Under the pieces are notes generated by a model, which had not been told where the DNA came from, did not search any database, and worked only from the letters and a program-made list of their open reading frames with translations. Below, in pieces: positions 32,989-40,980 of a stretch of DNA of 64,000 bases; the first letter of the stretch is position 1, and every line of letters starts with the position of its first letter. Location of the stretch: the NCBI GenBank assembly GCA_963704355.1, contig OY969891.1, positions 4,898,001 to 4,962,000 on the forward strand. Reading direction: 5' to 3'. The translations under genes and the position numbers were made by a program. This stretch comes from Bog-473 sp963704355 (lineage in GTDB: Bacteria; Actinomycetota; Acidimicrobiia; Acidimicrobiales; RAAP-2).

Positions 32989-33816
32989 TCAGCGGCGGCG
33001 CGCCCTCCACACTTCGGCGCGGTAGGGCACCTCGATCGTGGACGCCCCGTCCACCGCCATCGAGTCCCGCAGAAACCTGCGGGCCGTCTCGAAGAGGCGC
33101 GTGCGGGCGTCCTCGTCCATGAGGATGACCCAGCTGAACGTGCCGAGCAGGCCGATCAGATCGTCCGCCGTCAGGTCGACGTCCCACGTGATCGCGGTCA
33201 ATTCCGGCTGGTCGAACGGGACGCCATCGGGGATCTCGAGCACCTGGGCCGGTGCGCCGGGATCGTTGACTGCGTTGGCGAGCGCCGCCTCGGCGTCGTC
33301 TCCGAGCCCCGATGTCCCGTCGCCCCCCAGCAGGGCTTGCGCCTGCTCGAGCAGAGCCGAATCCCGGTCGGGCCCGGACCACACCACGCCGAGCGTCCCG
33401 CCGGGCACCAGCACCCGGCCTACCTCCTTGAGCGTCGGGACGAGGTCCATCCAGTGCCACGAGGAGGACGCGACGACGGCGTCCACGCTCGCGTCCGGCA
33501 GGGGGATCGACTCGCCCCGCCCGGCGAGCGCCCGCGCCTCGGGGACCGCGTCCGCGAGCACCGCCCGCATCCGGTCGTCGGGCTCAATGGCGACGACCTC
33601 GTCGACCCGGCCCACCAAGACCCGGGTGAGCCCACCGGTCCCGGCTCCGAGGTCCACGACGGTCCGCGCCCCGGTCGGCAGGATCCAGTCGACGGCCTCG
33701 GCCGGGGGGCCGGGACGGTAGCGCTCGTAGTGCGCCGCCACGCCGCCGAAGCTCGCGGCACGCTCCGCCTTCTGCTCGGGCGTGAGCGTCGGCGGGTCAG
33801 GCGCGGCGTCGGTCAT
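32989..33816 (-). CDS. Class I SAM-dependent methyltransferase
   Basis: The 275-residue methyltransferase has the SAM-binding motif I VVDLGAGTGGLTRVL, acidic motif VVAIEPDDRM and ESIPLPDASVDAVV, as in UbiE/COQ5-like and Methyltransf_11 proteins. The N-terminal AASFGGVAAHYERYRPG is characteristic of a subgroup of small-molecule methyltransferases. The ATG at 33816 is preceded by TAGGGT at 7 nt. A mycofactocin methyltransferase (MftM) exists in some species and this gene lies between mftF and mftD, but I see no specific feature that makes it MftM. Confidence 0.85.
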   Translation of the reverse strand: MTDAAPDPPTLTPEQKAERAASFGGVAAHYERYRPGPPAEAVDWILPTGARTVVDLGAGTGGLTRVLVGRVDEVVAIEPDDRMRAVLADAVPEARALAGRGESIPLPDASVDAVVASSSWHWMDLVPTLKEVGRVLVPGGTLGVVWSGPDRDSALLEQAQALLGGDGTSGLGDDAEAALANAVNDPGAPAQVLEIPDGVPFDQPELTAITWDVDLTADDLIGLLGTFSWVILMDEDARTRLFETARRFLRDSMAVDGASTIEVPYRAEVWRARRR

Positions 33817-33823
33817 GCCGGGC

Positions 33824-33829
33824 ACCCTA
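33824..33829 (-). promoter_or_regulatory. -10 element TAGGGT, leaderless start
   Basis: On the minus strand TAGGGT lies 7 nt before the ATG at 33816. Confidence 0.45.
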
Positions 33830-33951
33830 ACAACGCGGACAGCCGGAGCGTCCGCCCCGGTCTGGGGCCCTGAGGGGCGCGACGCGTAGAGTCTCCCGGT
33901 CACACCGGCGCGTCCAGCCGGCAGGCGGACGGGTCGTCAGAGAGGGTCGGC

Positions 33952-35121
33952 ATGGCAGACAAGTGGTTCGAGACGGTCGCCGAGGCGCAGCGGCGGGCCA
34001 AGAAGCGGCTGCCCAAGTCGGTCTACGGCGCCCTCGTCGCCGGGTCGGAGCGCGGCATCACCGTCGAGGACAACGTCGCCGCCTACGGCGAGCTGGGCTT
34101 CGCCCCCCACGTGGCCGGGCTCTCCGAGAAGCGGGACCTCGCCACCACGGTGATGGGCCAGGACATCTCGTTTCCCGTGCTGATCTCGCCCACCGGCGTC
34201 CAGGCCGTCCATCCCGGGGGCGAGGTGGCCATGGCGCGGGCCGCTGCGGCGCGGGGCACCGCGATGGGTCTCAGCTCTTTCGCCAGCATGCCCGTCGAGG
34301 ACGTCGTGGCGGCCAATCCCCAGACGTTCTTCCAGCTGTACTGGATCGGTAGCCGCGAGCAGATCGCGGCACGGGTCGAGCGCGCCCGCGCCGCGGGGGC
34401 CGTCGGCCTCATCGCCACGTTGGACTGGTCCTTCTCCCACGGCCGAGATTGGGGCAGCCCCACCATCCCCGAGACGGTGAACCTGAAGGCGATGCTGCGC
34501 TTCGCGCCGGAGGCTCTGACCCATCCGCGCTGGTTCCTCTCGTTCGCCCGAACGGGCAAGCGCCCCGACCTCACCACGCCCAACATGGTCGCTCGGGGCG
34601 AGAAGGGGCCGACGTTCTTCGGGGCGTACGGCGAGTGGATGCAGACGCCTCCTCCGAGCTGGGACGACGTCAGCTGGTTGCGCGAGCAGTGGGGCGGGCC
34701 GTTCATGCTCAAGGGCGTGACCCGGGTCGACGACGCCAAGCGGGCCGTCGAGGCGGGAGTGACCGCAATCTCGGTATCGAACCACGGCGGCAACAACCTC
34801 GACGGGACACCCGCCACGATCCGTGCCTTGCCAGCCGTTGTCGACGCGGTAGCCGACCAGGTCGAGGTGGTGCTCGACGGCGGGATCCGCCGCGGCAGCG
34901 ACGTCGTCAAGGCCGTGGCGCTCGGCGCAAAGGCGGTGATGGTCGGCCGCGCCTCCTTATGGGGCCTCGCGGCCAACGGGCAGGCCGGGGTCGAGAACGT
35001 GCTCGACATCCTGCGCGGCGGGATCGAGTCGGCGCTCCTGGGTCTGGGGCACGCCTCGATCCACCAGCTCCACCGCGACGACCTGGTCGTCCCGGAGGGC
35101 TTCACTCGACACCTCGGGTAG
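33952..35121 (+). CDS. mftD: Pre-mycofactocin synthase MftD
   Basis: The 389-residue FMN enzyme of the alpha-hydroxy-acid oxidase fold is highly similar to mycobacterial MftD (formerly LldD1) along its whole length. Matching segments include WFETVAEAQRRAKKRLPKSV, SPTGVQAVHPGGEVAMARAA, GLSSFASMPVED, DWSFSHGRDWGSP and VSNHGGNNLDGTP. It deaminates AHDP to give premycofactocin with its redox-active diketone. Here it stands 1.7 kb from mftF with two unrelated minus-strand genes between. A TAGAGT -10 (33888-33893) and AGAGAGGG before the ATG indicate its own promoter and a conventional leader. Confidence 0.95.
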   Translation: MADKWFETVAEAQRRAKKRLPKSVYGALVAGSERGITVEDNVAAYGELGFAPHVAGLSEKRDLATTVMGQDISFPVLISPTGVQAVHPGGEVAMARAAAARGTAMGLSSFASMPVEDVVAANPQTFFQLYWIGSREQIAARVERARAAGAVGLIATLDWSFSHGRDWGSPTIPETVNLKAMLRFAPEALTHPRWFLSFARTGKRPDLTTPNMVARGEKGPTFFGAYGEWMQTPPPSWDDVSWLREQWGGPFMLKGVTRVDDAKRAVEAGVTAISVSNHGGNNLDGTPATIRALPAVVDAVADQVEVVLDGGIRRGSDVVKAVALGAKAVMVGRASLWGLAANGQAGVENVLDILRGGIESALLGLGHASIHQLHRDDLVVPEGFTRHLG

Positions 35122-35161
35122 CTGTCCGGCGGGCGGCGCGAGGCGGTCCGCCTGCAGCCGG

Positions 35162-35185
35162 GCGTCAGTGCGTCAGTGCGTCAGT
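35162..35185. repeat. Three tandem GCGTCAGT octamers
   Basis: Three perfect 8-bp copies lie between the convergent mftD and alcohol dehydrogenase genes; the last copy contains the stop codon of the dehydrogenase. They may vary in number between strains; no function is visible. Confidence 0.7.
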
Positions 35186-36332
35186 CGAACGTGACGACGC
35201 CGCGGATGATGGTGCCCGCGGCCTGGTCGTCGTAGCCCTGTTGCACCTGGTCGAGCGAGTACTCCTGGGTGATCAGCTCGTCGATCTTGAGCTGGCCAGC
35301 CTCGAAGAGGTTCAACAGGTTCGGGACCTGGACCCGCGGGCTCTGCGAGCCGAAGACCGTGCCGAGCACCGACTGGTTGAACATGGCCAGGTTGAACAGG
35401 TTGAGCTGGACGTCCATGGCGCTGAACGGCGAGATCGCCGTCACCACGATCCGGGCGTCCTTCGAGCCGCACGAGGCGGCCTGCGCGATCATCTCGCCCT
35501 GGAGCACGCCCGGGGTGAGGATGACCACGTCGGCGTTGCGGCCCATCGTGAGCTCAGGCAGCATCATCTGTGCGTCGAAGAGCGACGCCGCGGTGTGGGT
35601 GGCGCCGATCTCCTTGGCCTTCTCGAGCTTGTAGGGCACGGGGTCCACGGCGATGATGTGGCGCGCCCCGGCGATGCGTGCACCCTGGATCGCGCCGGAG
35701 CCGACGCCGCCGCAGCCCGCGACGACGACGGTCTCACCAGGCTTCACCTTGGCGCGGTCGACGGCCGAGCCGAAACCCGTGGCGATGCCGCAGCTGATCA
35801 GGGCGGCTGCCTTCATGTTGTCCCACCCGTTGATGCGGACGACCGAGTTCTCGTGGCACACCATCTCGTCGGCGAACGTGCCCAGTTGCGCCATGCGGTT
35901 CAGGTTCTCCTCGCCGAGGTGGTAGCGGTACGTCCCGTCGCTGATCATCCCCCCGGCGAGGGTCATCATCCCGAGGTCGCACAGGTTCTGGCGGCCGGAG
36001 GCGCACCAGTGGCAGACGCCGCACGAGGGGATGAAGGCCACGGCCACGTGGTCGCCCAGCGCGACCTGCGTCACGTTCGTCCCCACCTCCGTGACGATGC
36101 CGGAGCCCTCGTGCCCCCCGACGACGGGGAACATCGAGCTGACCCCGATCATCTGGAGGACCTCGGGCGGGGCGCTGATGTCGCCGGTCCGGAGGTGCTC
36201 GTCGGAGTGGCACATGCCCGAATAGACCATCTTCACCCGGATCTCACGGTTGCCCGGGGGGTCGATCTCGATCTCCTCGGTCTTCCACGGCTCGTTGAGC
36301 CCCGTGCACACCGCCGCACGCGTTGTCGTCAT
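35181..36332 (-). CDS. NDMA-dependent zinc alcohol dehydrogenase (mycofactocin-linked type)
   Basis: The 383-residue medium-chain dehydrogenase has the catalytic zinc ligands CHSDEH (Cys41) and GGHEGSG, the structural zinc loop CGVCHWCASGRQNLC and the Rossmann motif GCGGVGSG. The N-terminal TTTRAAVCTGLNEPWKTEEI and overall sequence match the Rxyl_3153-type family whose NAD is tightly bound and re-oxidised by mycofactocin (assayed with the artificial acceptor NDMA). It converges with mftD. GGGAGGGA lies before the ATG, and a KstR-like AACGTGTT box is located 27 bp upstream. Confidence 0.9.
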   Translation of the reverse strand: MTTTRAAVCTGLNEPWKTEEIEIDPPGNREIRVKMVYSGMCHSDEHLRTGDISAPPEVLQMIGVSSMFPVVGGHEGSGIVTEVGTNVTQVALGDHVAVAFIPSCGVCHWCASGRQNLCDLGMMTLAGGMISDGTYRYHLGEENLNRMAQLGTFADEMVCHENSVVRINGWDNMKAAALISCGIATGFGSAVDRAKVKPGETVVVAGCGGVGSGAIQGARIAGARHIIAVDPVPYKLEKAKEIGATHTAASLFDAQMMLPELTMGRNADVVILTPGVLQGEMIAQAASCGSKDARIVVTAISPFSAMDVQLNLFNLAMFNQSVLGTVFGSQSPRVQVPNLLNLFEAGQLKIDELITQEYSLDQVQQGYDDQAAGTIIRGVVTFD

Positions 36333-36358
36333 TGAAAGTCCCTCCCTGAGGAATCCGA

Positions 36359-36368
36359 GAACGTGTTC
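36359..36368. promoter_or_regulatory. GAACGTGTTC box, KstR-like
   Basis: GAACGTGTTC contains the AAC-N2-GTT core of the KstR operator described in mycobacteria (TnnAACnnGTTnnA), but the outer T and A are not kept. It lies 27 bp upstream of the alcohol dehydrogenase start and a KstR-like gene is 1.9 kb away. One box alone is weak evidence. Confidence 0.35.
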
Positions 36369-36452
36369 GCGCCCTCAGTATCGCCCCCCGCCCGGGCGCC
36401 CACAACCGGGACGATCCGCCGGCCGGGGGCAGGCGCGCCCGAGGCTCGGCGG

Positions 36453-36458
36453 TAATGT
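36453..36458 (+). promoter_or_regulatory. -10 element TAATGT, leaderless start
   Basis: TAATGT lies 6 nt before the GTG at 36465. It is one of the clearest leaderless arrangements here because the -10 is surrounded by pure G/C sequence. Confidence 0.55.
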
Positions 36459-36464
36459 GCCCGC

Positions 36465-37400
36465 GTGCCCGTCGCCTCCCCGTTCGCCGAGGTGGCAGCC
36501 AAGGTGCGCAACTGGGGCCGGTGGGGTCCCGACGACGAGATCGGCACGCTCAACTTCGTGGACGACGACGTGCGCCGGCGGGCGGCGCGCTCCGTCGTCT
36601 CCGGCCGTGCCCTCCCCCTCGGCCTCCCGCTCTCGGAGTCAGAGGGGATCCAGGCCGGGTTCGTCGAGGGGCGGGTGAACCCGAGCCGCACCATGGTCAC
36701 GGTGAACGAGCCGCAGAGCCCGGACCCCGGGTCGGTCTGCTTCAGCGAGGACGTCCTCACCCTCGCCACCCAGGCGGCGACGCACTGGGACGCGCTGGCA
36801 CACTGCAGCTACGCCGGCGTCGTCTACAACGGCTATCCGGCATCGGAGATCTCGGCCGGCGGCGCGGCCCGCTGCGGCATCCATCGCCTCGGGGCGGTGG
36901 TCAGCCGGGGCGTCCTGCTCGACGTGGCGCGCGCTCTCGGCCGCGAAGTGCTCGTGCCCGGCCACCCGATCACGCCGGGGGACCTCGACGCGGCGAGCGA
37001 CCTCGCCGGCGTCGCCGTCGAGGCGGGCGACATCGTGCTCGTGCGAACTGGCCAGATGGTGCACCTGGCGCCCGAGCGACGCGACCTCGTCGCCTACACC
37101 TGGCCCTCGCCCGGGCTCACCATCGAGACGGCCGAATGGTTTCATGCCCACGACGTCGCCGCGGTGGCCACCGACACCTTCGTGTTCGAGGTCTACCCCT
37201 GCCAGTACGAGGACGCCTACCTGCCGGTGCACGTGCTCCACCTGGTGGAGATGGGGCTGACGCAGGGCCAGAACTGGGTGCTCGACGAGCTGGCCGACGA
37301 CTGCGCGGAGGACGGCCGCTACACCTTCCTGCTCGACGCCACCCCGCTGCCCCTCACGCAGGGCCTGGGATCCCCACTCAACCCGGTCGCGCTCAAGTAG
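36465..37400 (+). CDS. Cyclase family protein (kynurenine formamidase-like)
   Basis: The 311-residue metal-dependent hydrolase of the cyclase/KynB family has the N-terminal NWGRWGPDDEIGTLNFV, the metal-binding THWDALAHCSY motif (usual form HxGTHxD/THxDxxxH) and GDIVLVRTGQ. Relatives hydrolyse amides or cyclise small acids. No tryptophan genes are nearby, so kynurenine is not implied. The GTG start lies 6 nt behind a TAATGT -10. The 3' end overlaps the convergent TetR gene by 8 bp. Confidence 0.85.
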   Translation: MPVASPFAEVAAKVRNWGRWGPDDEIGTLNFVDDDVRRRAARSVVSGRALPLGLPLSESEGIQAGFVEGRVNPSRTMVTVNEPQSPDPGSVCFSEDVLTLATQAATHWDALAHCSYAGVVYNGYPASEISAGGAARCGIHRLGAVVSRGVLLDVARALGREVLVPGHPITPGDLDAASDLAGVAVEAGDIVLVRTGQMVHLAPERRDLVAYTWPSPGLTIETAEWFHAHDVAAVATDTFVFEVYPCQYEDAYLPVHVLHLVEMGLTQGQNWVLDELADDCAEDGRYTFLLDATPLPLTQGLGSPLNPVALK

Positions 37401-38205
37401 CGCCGCTGCGGCGGCGCGCCGTCGCGCCCCCGAGCACCGGGCCCGTGCGCGGCCGCGTGGACTCGCGCGGCGCGGCCTCGGCCGGCGGGGCCGGGCGGCC
37501 CGTGACGGCCCAGTGCAACATGCGGGCCTGGGTGTCGATGAGGTGCCGGGTGCGGATGCCCCAGAACTCGAAGCCATAGCGGTGCGCCGACACGCTGGCG
37601 AACATGGCGACCAGGGAGCCTGCCACCGCCATTGGATCGCCGCCGGCGGGCGAGCACGTCCGCGTCCCGGGCGGCCCCTCCGGTGACGGTGACGGTGACG
37701 CGGCGGAGATGACCTGTGCCAACGCGACGGTGACGGCGTTGAGGGCACGCACCCGAAGGCCGCGGAGCTGCGCGTCTCCCTCCTCGGTGGCGAGGTCGAC
37801 GACCCGGAAGACGGCGCGGTTGTCCTCCCAGTACGAGAGGAAACCCTCGGTCACCGTGCGCGCGGTGTCCCAGCTCTCTTCCTCGGACCAGTCGCCGCCT
37901 ACGAGCTCCGCCAGCTGCGCGGCCTGGTCCACCATGCCCTCCGCCAGAACCCGGATCGCCTGCTCGACGTTCCCGAAGTACTGATAAAAGGTGGCGGGGG
38001 ACGTCCGGGCCTGCCGCGCGATGTCGGTGACCTTCACGGAACGCCACGACGTCGTCGTGAGCAACTCGACCGTCGCGTCGAGGAGGCGCTGCCGCGTCTG
38101 GCGGCCCCGCTCGCCCGGCACGCGCCCATCGGTCGTCGCCACCGGCTCGGCGTAGTCGCCCAACGCGACGACCTCGGCATCGGGCCGGGACCGCTCTGCT
38201 GGCAT
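37393..38205 (-). CDS. TetR family transcriptional regulator
   Basis: The 270-residue TetR protein has the DNA-binding domain RQRLLDATVELLTTTSWRSV then KVTDIARQARTSPATFYQYF at about residues 38-80. The ligand domain has WSEEESWDTARTVTEGFLSYW and an extended Pro/Arg-rich tail. Its start is 64 bp from the divergent KstR-like gene; both have a -10 close to their start codons, so they may cross-regulate. It might control the nearby mycofactocin or dehydrogenase genes, but that is inference. Confidence 0.85.
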   Translation of the reverse strand: MPAERSRPDAEVVALGDYAEPVATTDGRVPGERGRQTRQRLLDATVELLTTTSWRSVKVTDIARQARTSPATFYQYFGNVEQAIRVLAEGMVDQAAQLAELVGGDWSEEESWDTARTVTEGFLSYWEDNRAVFRVVDLATEEGDAQLRGLRVRALNAVTVALAQVISAASPSPSPEGPPGTRTCSPAGGDPMAVAGSLVAMFASVSAHRYGFEFWGIRTRHLIDTQARMLHWAVTGRPAPPAEAAPRESTRPRTGPVLGGATARRRSGAT

Positions 38206-38213
38206 GACAGGCC

Positions 38214-38219
38214 AGCGTA
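38214..38219 (-). promoter_or_regulatory. -10 element TACGCT, leaderless start
   Basis: On the minus strand TACGCT lies 8 nt before the ATG at 38205, facing the divergent promoter at 38257-38262. Confidence 0.45.
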
Positions 38220-38256
38220 GTGGCCGTGTTCCCGAAGACCCAGGTGACGGTGCGGA

Positions 38257-38262
38257 TACGCT
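38257..38262 (+). promoter_or_regulatory. -10 element TACGCT, leaderless start
   Basis: TACGCT lies 6 nt before the ATG of the KstR-like gene at 38269. The divergent gene uses the same hexamer. Confidence 0.5.
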
Positions 38263-38268
38263 GTCGGG

Positions 38269-38877
38269 ATGGAGCAGACGCTGACCCGCCCGCTCACCCG
38301 CGCTCAGCAGGCACGACGTCAACGCGTCATCGACGCGGCCATGGCGCTGGGCCTCGAGGGTGGCTACGAGGCGGTGCAGATGCGCGACGTCGCGGCCCGG
38401 GCCGACGTTGCCATGGGCACGGTGTACCGCTACTTCACGAGCAAGGACCATCTCCTGGCGGCGACGCTCGTGCACTGGGTCGAGATGCTCGACACGCGCA
38501 TCGGGCAGCACCCGCCCCGCGGCGAGCATCCCGCCGACAACGTCCTCGACGTCCTCGACCGCGCCCTGCGCGCCATGGGTCGCCAGCCCAAGCTCGTGGC
38601 CGCCGTGTTCACGTCGCTGTCCTCGCCCGACCCGGCCGCGGTCGGATGCCAGCAGCAGATCACGCTGCTCATGGAGGGGATCATCTCGCGGGCGATGGGC
38701 GAGCGCGAGGTACCCGACATGTCGGACCGGGCGCGCATGATCGGCCACGTGTGGTACTCCGCGCTCGTCGGTTGGATCAACGGGTGGTCGACGATGGCGC
38801 GGGTCTACGACGAGCTCGCCGTCTCGGTGCGGCTCCTGCTCCCCGACGAGCTGGTCGAGCGCCGGTCGTCCGCCTGA
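38269..38877 (+). CDS. TetR family regulator, KstR-like
   Basis: The 202-residue TetR regulator has a DNA-binding domain very close to KstR, the cholesterol-catabolism repressor: RQRVIDAAMALGLEGGYEAV and QMRDVAARADVAMGTVYRYF, then TSKDHLLAA. In mycobacteria KstR is released by 3-oxo-cholest-4-en-26-oyl-CoA and controls ipd-adjacent, fadE, ltp and DUF35 genes, several types of which occur in this window. KstR identity would need a phylogeny; the ligand domain is only loosely similar by eye. Confidence 0.8.
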   Translation: MEQTLTRPLTRAQQARRQRVIDAAMALGLEGGYEAVQMRDVAARADVAMGTVYRYFTSKDHLLAATLVHWVEMLDTRIGQHPPRGEHPADNVLDVLDRALRAMGRQPKLVAAVFTSLSSPDPAAVGCQQQITLLMEGIISRAMGEREVPDMSDRARMIGHVWYSALVGWINGWSTMARVYDELAVSVRLLLPDELVERRSSA

Positions 38878-38907
38878 GCGGGCCCCGGCCCCTCCGCGGC
38901 CCCGCGC

Positions 38908-38913
38908 TAACGT
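38908..38913 (+). promoter_or_regulatory. -10 element TAACGT, leaderless start
   Basis: TAACGT lies 7 nt before the GTG at 38921 in otherwise G/C-only sequence. Confidence 0.5.
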
Positions 38914-38920
38914 CGCCGCC

Positions 38921-39862
38921 GTGACCGCCGGCGCCGCGACCCGGGGCCTCAGTATCGAGTTCAGCGGCCTGACCAAGCACTTCGGTCCCATCCTCGCGGT
39001 CGATCACCTCAGTTTCACGGTCGAGCCGGGGCGCGTCACCGGGTTCCTCGGGCCTAACGGATCGGGCAAGACGACCACCCTGCGCATGCTGCTCGGACTG
39101 GTCCACCCCTCCGAGGGCACGGCCACCATCAACGGGCTCCGCTACCAGGATCTGGAGGACCCCTCGGGCACGGTCGGTGCCGTGCTCGAGGCGACGAGCT
39201 TCCACCCGGCACGCCGGGCCCGCACGCACCTGCTCATGGCGGCCCGCGCCGGCGGGCACGACGAGAAGCGGGTCGACGAGGTGCTCGAACTGGTCGGGCT
39301 CACCGTCGACGCCAAGCGCAAGGTCGGCGGGTTCTCCATGGGGATGCGCCAGCGCCTCGAGTTGGCCACCGCGCTGCTCGGCGACCCCAACGTCCTCATC
39401 CTCGACGAGCCCTCGAACGGCCTCGACCCCCAGGGGATCGCGTGGCTTCGCGACTTCATGCGCTACCTCGCCGGAGAGGGTCGCACCGTCCTGGTGTCGT
39501 CGCACCTGTTGGCAGAGATGGCACAGACCATCGACGACGCGGTGATCGTCTCGTTCGGCCAGTTGAAGGCGCAGGGCACGCTCGAGTCGATCACCGCCGG
39601 CCTGCACGGAATCGTCATGCGCGCCCGCACGCCCGAAGCCGACCGGCTCGCCACCGTGCTCACGCAGGCCGGCATCGCCTTCCGCCGCATCACCAACGAC
39701 GAGGTGGCCATGGACGGCGTCACACCCGAGCAGGTAGGACCGCTGCTGGCCTCGAACCAGATCGTCCTCTACGAGCTGATCCAGGAGGGCGGCGACCTCG
39801 AGTCGATCTTCCTTTCGCTGACCTCCGGGCTCGGCTTCGGGGAGGTGGCGGGGCACACGTGA
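38921..39862 (+). CDS. ABC transporter ATP-binding protein
   Basis: The 313-residue ATPase has Walker A GPNGSGKTT, signature GFSMGMRQRLELATALLG (degenerate LSGGQ), Walker B VLILDEPSNGLD and the switch histidine in VSSHLLAEM. It is of the DrrA/NatA exporter type with a C-terminal extension. The permease gene overlaps it by 4 bp (GTGA). Together they form a two-gene exporter that may act on a lipid, drug or peptide; no substrate clue is present. It starts with GTG behind a TAACGT -10. Confidence 0.9.
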   Translation: MTAGAATRGLSIEFSGLTKHFGPILAVDHLSFTVEPGRVTGFLGPNGSGKTTTLRMLLGLVHPSEGTATINGLRYQDLEDPSGTVGAVLEATSFHPARRARTHLLMAARAGGHDEKRVDEVLELVGLTVDAKRKVGGFSMGMRQRLELATALLGDPNVLILDEPSNGLDPQGIAWLRDFMRYLAGEGRTVLVSSHLLAEMAQTIDDAVIVSFGQLKAQGTLESITAGLHGIVMRARTPEADRLATVLTQAGIAFRRITNDEVAMDGVTPEQVGPLLASNQIVLYELIQEGGDLESIFLSLTSGLGFGEVAGHT

Positions 39863-40656
39863 TCGATGCGATCCGCTCCGAGCTCATCAAGATGCGCTCC
39901 ATGCCGGGCGTCTGGGTGACCTTCGGGCTCACCTTCCCGCTCACCGTGCTCGGCTGCCTCACGATCTTCGCCGTGGCCGGGGGGTTCCCGGGTCACACGC
40001 TGTACTTCCCGCACAACCTCCACCAGCGCCGGCAGCTGCTGGGCGCGGGCTACATGTCGATCCAGGTGCTGGCGCCCATCATCGGCGTGCTCTGCATCAC
40101 CGGCGAGTACCGGCACAAGACCATCACCACCACGCTCGTGCTCACGCCATTGCGCACACGTGTCCTCGAGTCCAAGGTGGTGGCGACGGCGGTGTGGGCG
40201 CTCCTGATCGCGGTCCTCTCCCTCGTCGCCGTGCTGGTGGTGGGCCTGCCGTGGAACGCGGCGCTCGGCGGTACCACCTCGCAGATCACCGACCAGGTCG
40301 GGGCGGTGATACCCGGGCTGGTCGTCGGCGCCATTTTGCTCGGGCTCTTTGGGCTCGGCTTCGGCACGTTGGTGAAGAACCAGGTCGCGGCAATCCTCGT
40401 CACGATCGGCGGGACCTTCATCCTCGAGAGCCTCCTGGTGGCGTTGGCCCGCAACGTCTTCCACTACAACCTCAACTGGTTGCCGAACGGTGCCGGAGGC
40501 GCGCTGGCGGGCGACATCGCCCGCGGCTTCGGTGGGGCCAACGACGTCACCGCCCGACTGCTCACCTGGTGGGAGGGCGGCCTGGTCCTGCTGGCGTGGG
40601 GATTGGTGCCCCTGGCCCTGGGCTACTACACGACGTTTCGCAAGGACGTCACCTAA
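39859..40656 (+). CDS. ABC transporter permease
   Basis: The 265-residue membrane protein of the ABC-2/NatB type starts with the cytoplasmic elbow MIDAIRSELIKMRSMPGVW. Six hydrophobic segments follow (about 18-40, 63-80, 108-130, 150-172, 178-200, 237-255), with the typical TGEYRHKTITTTLVLTP loop between the second and third. It partners with the ATPase encoded immediately upstream (GTGA overlap). The 434-bp gap after it is filled with repeats. Confidence 0.9.
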   Translation: MIDAIRSELIKMRSMPGVWVTFGLTFPLTVLGCLTIFAVAGGFPGHTLYFPHNLHQRRQLLGAGYMSIQVLAPIIGVLCITGEYRHKTITTTLVLTPLRTRVLESKVVATAVWALLIAVLSLVAVLVVGLPWNAALGGTTSQITDQVGAVIPGLVVGAILLGLFGLGFGTLVKNQVAAILVTIGGTFILESLLVALARNVFHYNLNWLPNGAGGALAGDIARGFGGANDVTARLLTWWEGGLVLLAWGLVPLALGYYTTFRKDVT

Positions 40657-40732
40657 TTCTTCGCCTTGCTGAGGCCGTTCCGGACTGCGAATTGCCGGCG
40701 CAGCGGCCGACCACCGGTCGGTGAGCCCGCCG

Positions 40733-40776
40733 TCTCTCTCTGGAAACCCTAAACGGCCTTGTGCATAGTTTCGGGA
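40733..40776. repeat. Dispersed hairpin repeat, copy B1
   Basis: This 44-bp core runs from TCTCTCTCTGGAAACCC to GCATAGTTTCGGGA and is followed directly by GACATC. It is identical to copy B2 except at two positions. The right arm GCATAGTTTCGGGAGACATC matches the right arms at 32320 and 54328. Confidence 0.8.
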
Positions 40777-40892
40777 GACATCACCGGGAGAGGGTGAGCC
40801 CGCCAGACATCACCGGAAGAGGGTGAGCCCGCCAGACATCACCGGGAGAGCGTGAGCCCGCCAGACATCACCGGGAGAGCGTGAGCCCGCCG
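40777..40892. repeat. 29-bp tandem repeat, four units
   Basis: Four contiguous 29-bp units start at 40777, 40806, 40835 and 40864. Each begins GACATCACCGG and ends GTGAGCCCGCCA (the last unit ends in G). Differences are single bases: A for G in unit 2, C for G in units 3 and 4. There are no spacers, so this is a tandem array and not CRISPR. Confidence 0.9.
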
Positions 40893-40936
40893 CCTCTCTC
40901 TGGAAACCGTAAACGGCCTTGTGCATAGTTTCGGGA
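40893..40936. repeat. Dispersed hairpin repeat, copy B2
   Basis: This second copy of the 44-bp core lies exactly 160 bp after B1 and differs at two bases. The whole block core plus 29-bp array appears to have been duplicated. Confidence 0.8.
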
Positions 40937-40980
40937 GACATCACCGGGAGAGGGTGAGCCCGCCAGACATCACCGGGCGA
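40937..40980. repeat. 29-bp tandem repeat, one and a half units
   Basis: One full 29-bp unit at 40937-40965 and a partial unit to 40980 follow copy B2, where the repeat decays into unique sequence. Confidence 0.85.

Noticed and set aside
32989..33816. Assignment of the methyltransferase as mycofactocin methyltransferase MftM
   Set aside because: Only the location suggests it; the sequence shows general class I methyltransferase motifs and the gene has its own promoter on the other strand.
37393..38205. Assignment of this TetR protein as MftR
   Set aside because: It is 7 kb from mftA, and the DNA-binding domain does not visibly resemble mycobacterial MftR.
40777..40980. CRISPR-like direct repeats of 29 bp
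   Set aside because: The units are contiguous with no spacers, and no cas genes occur in the window. It is a tandem repeat array.
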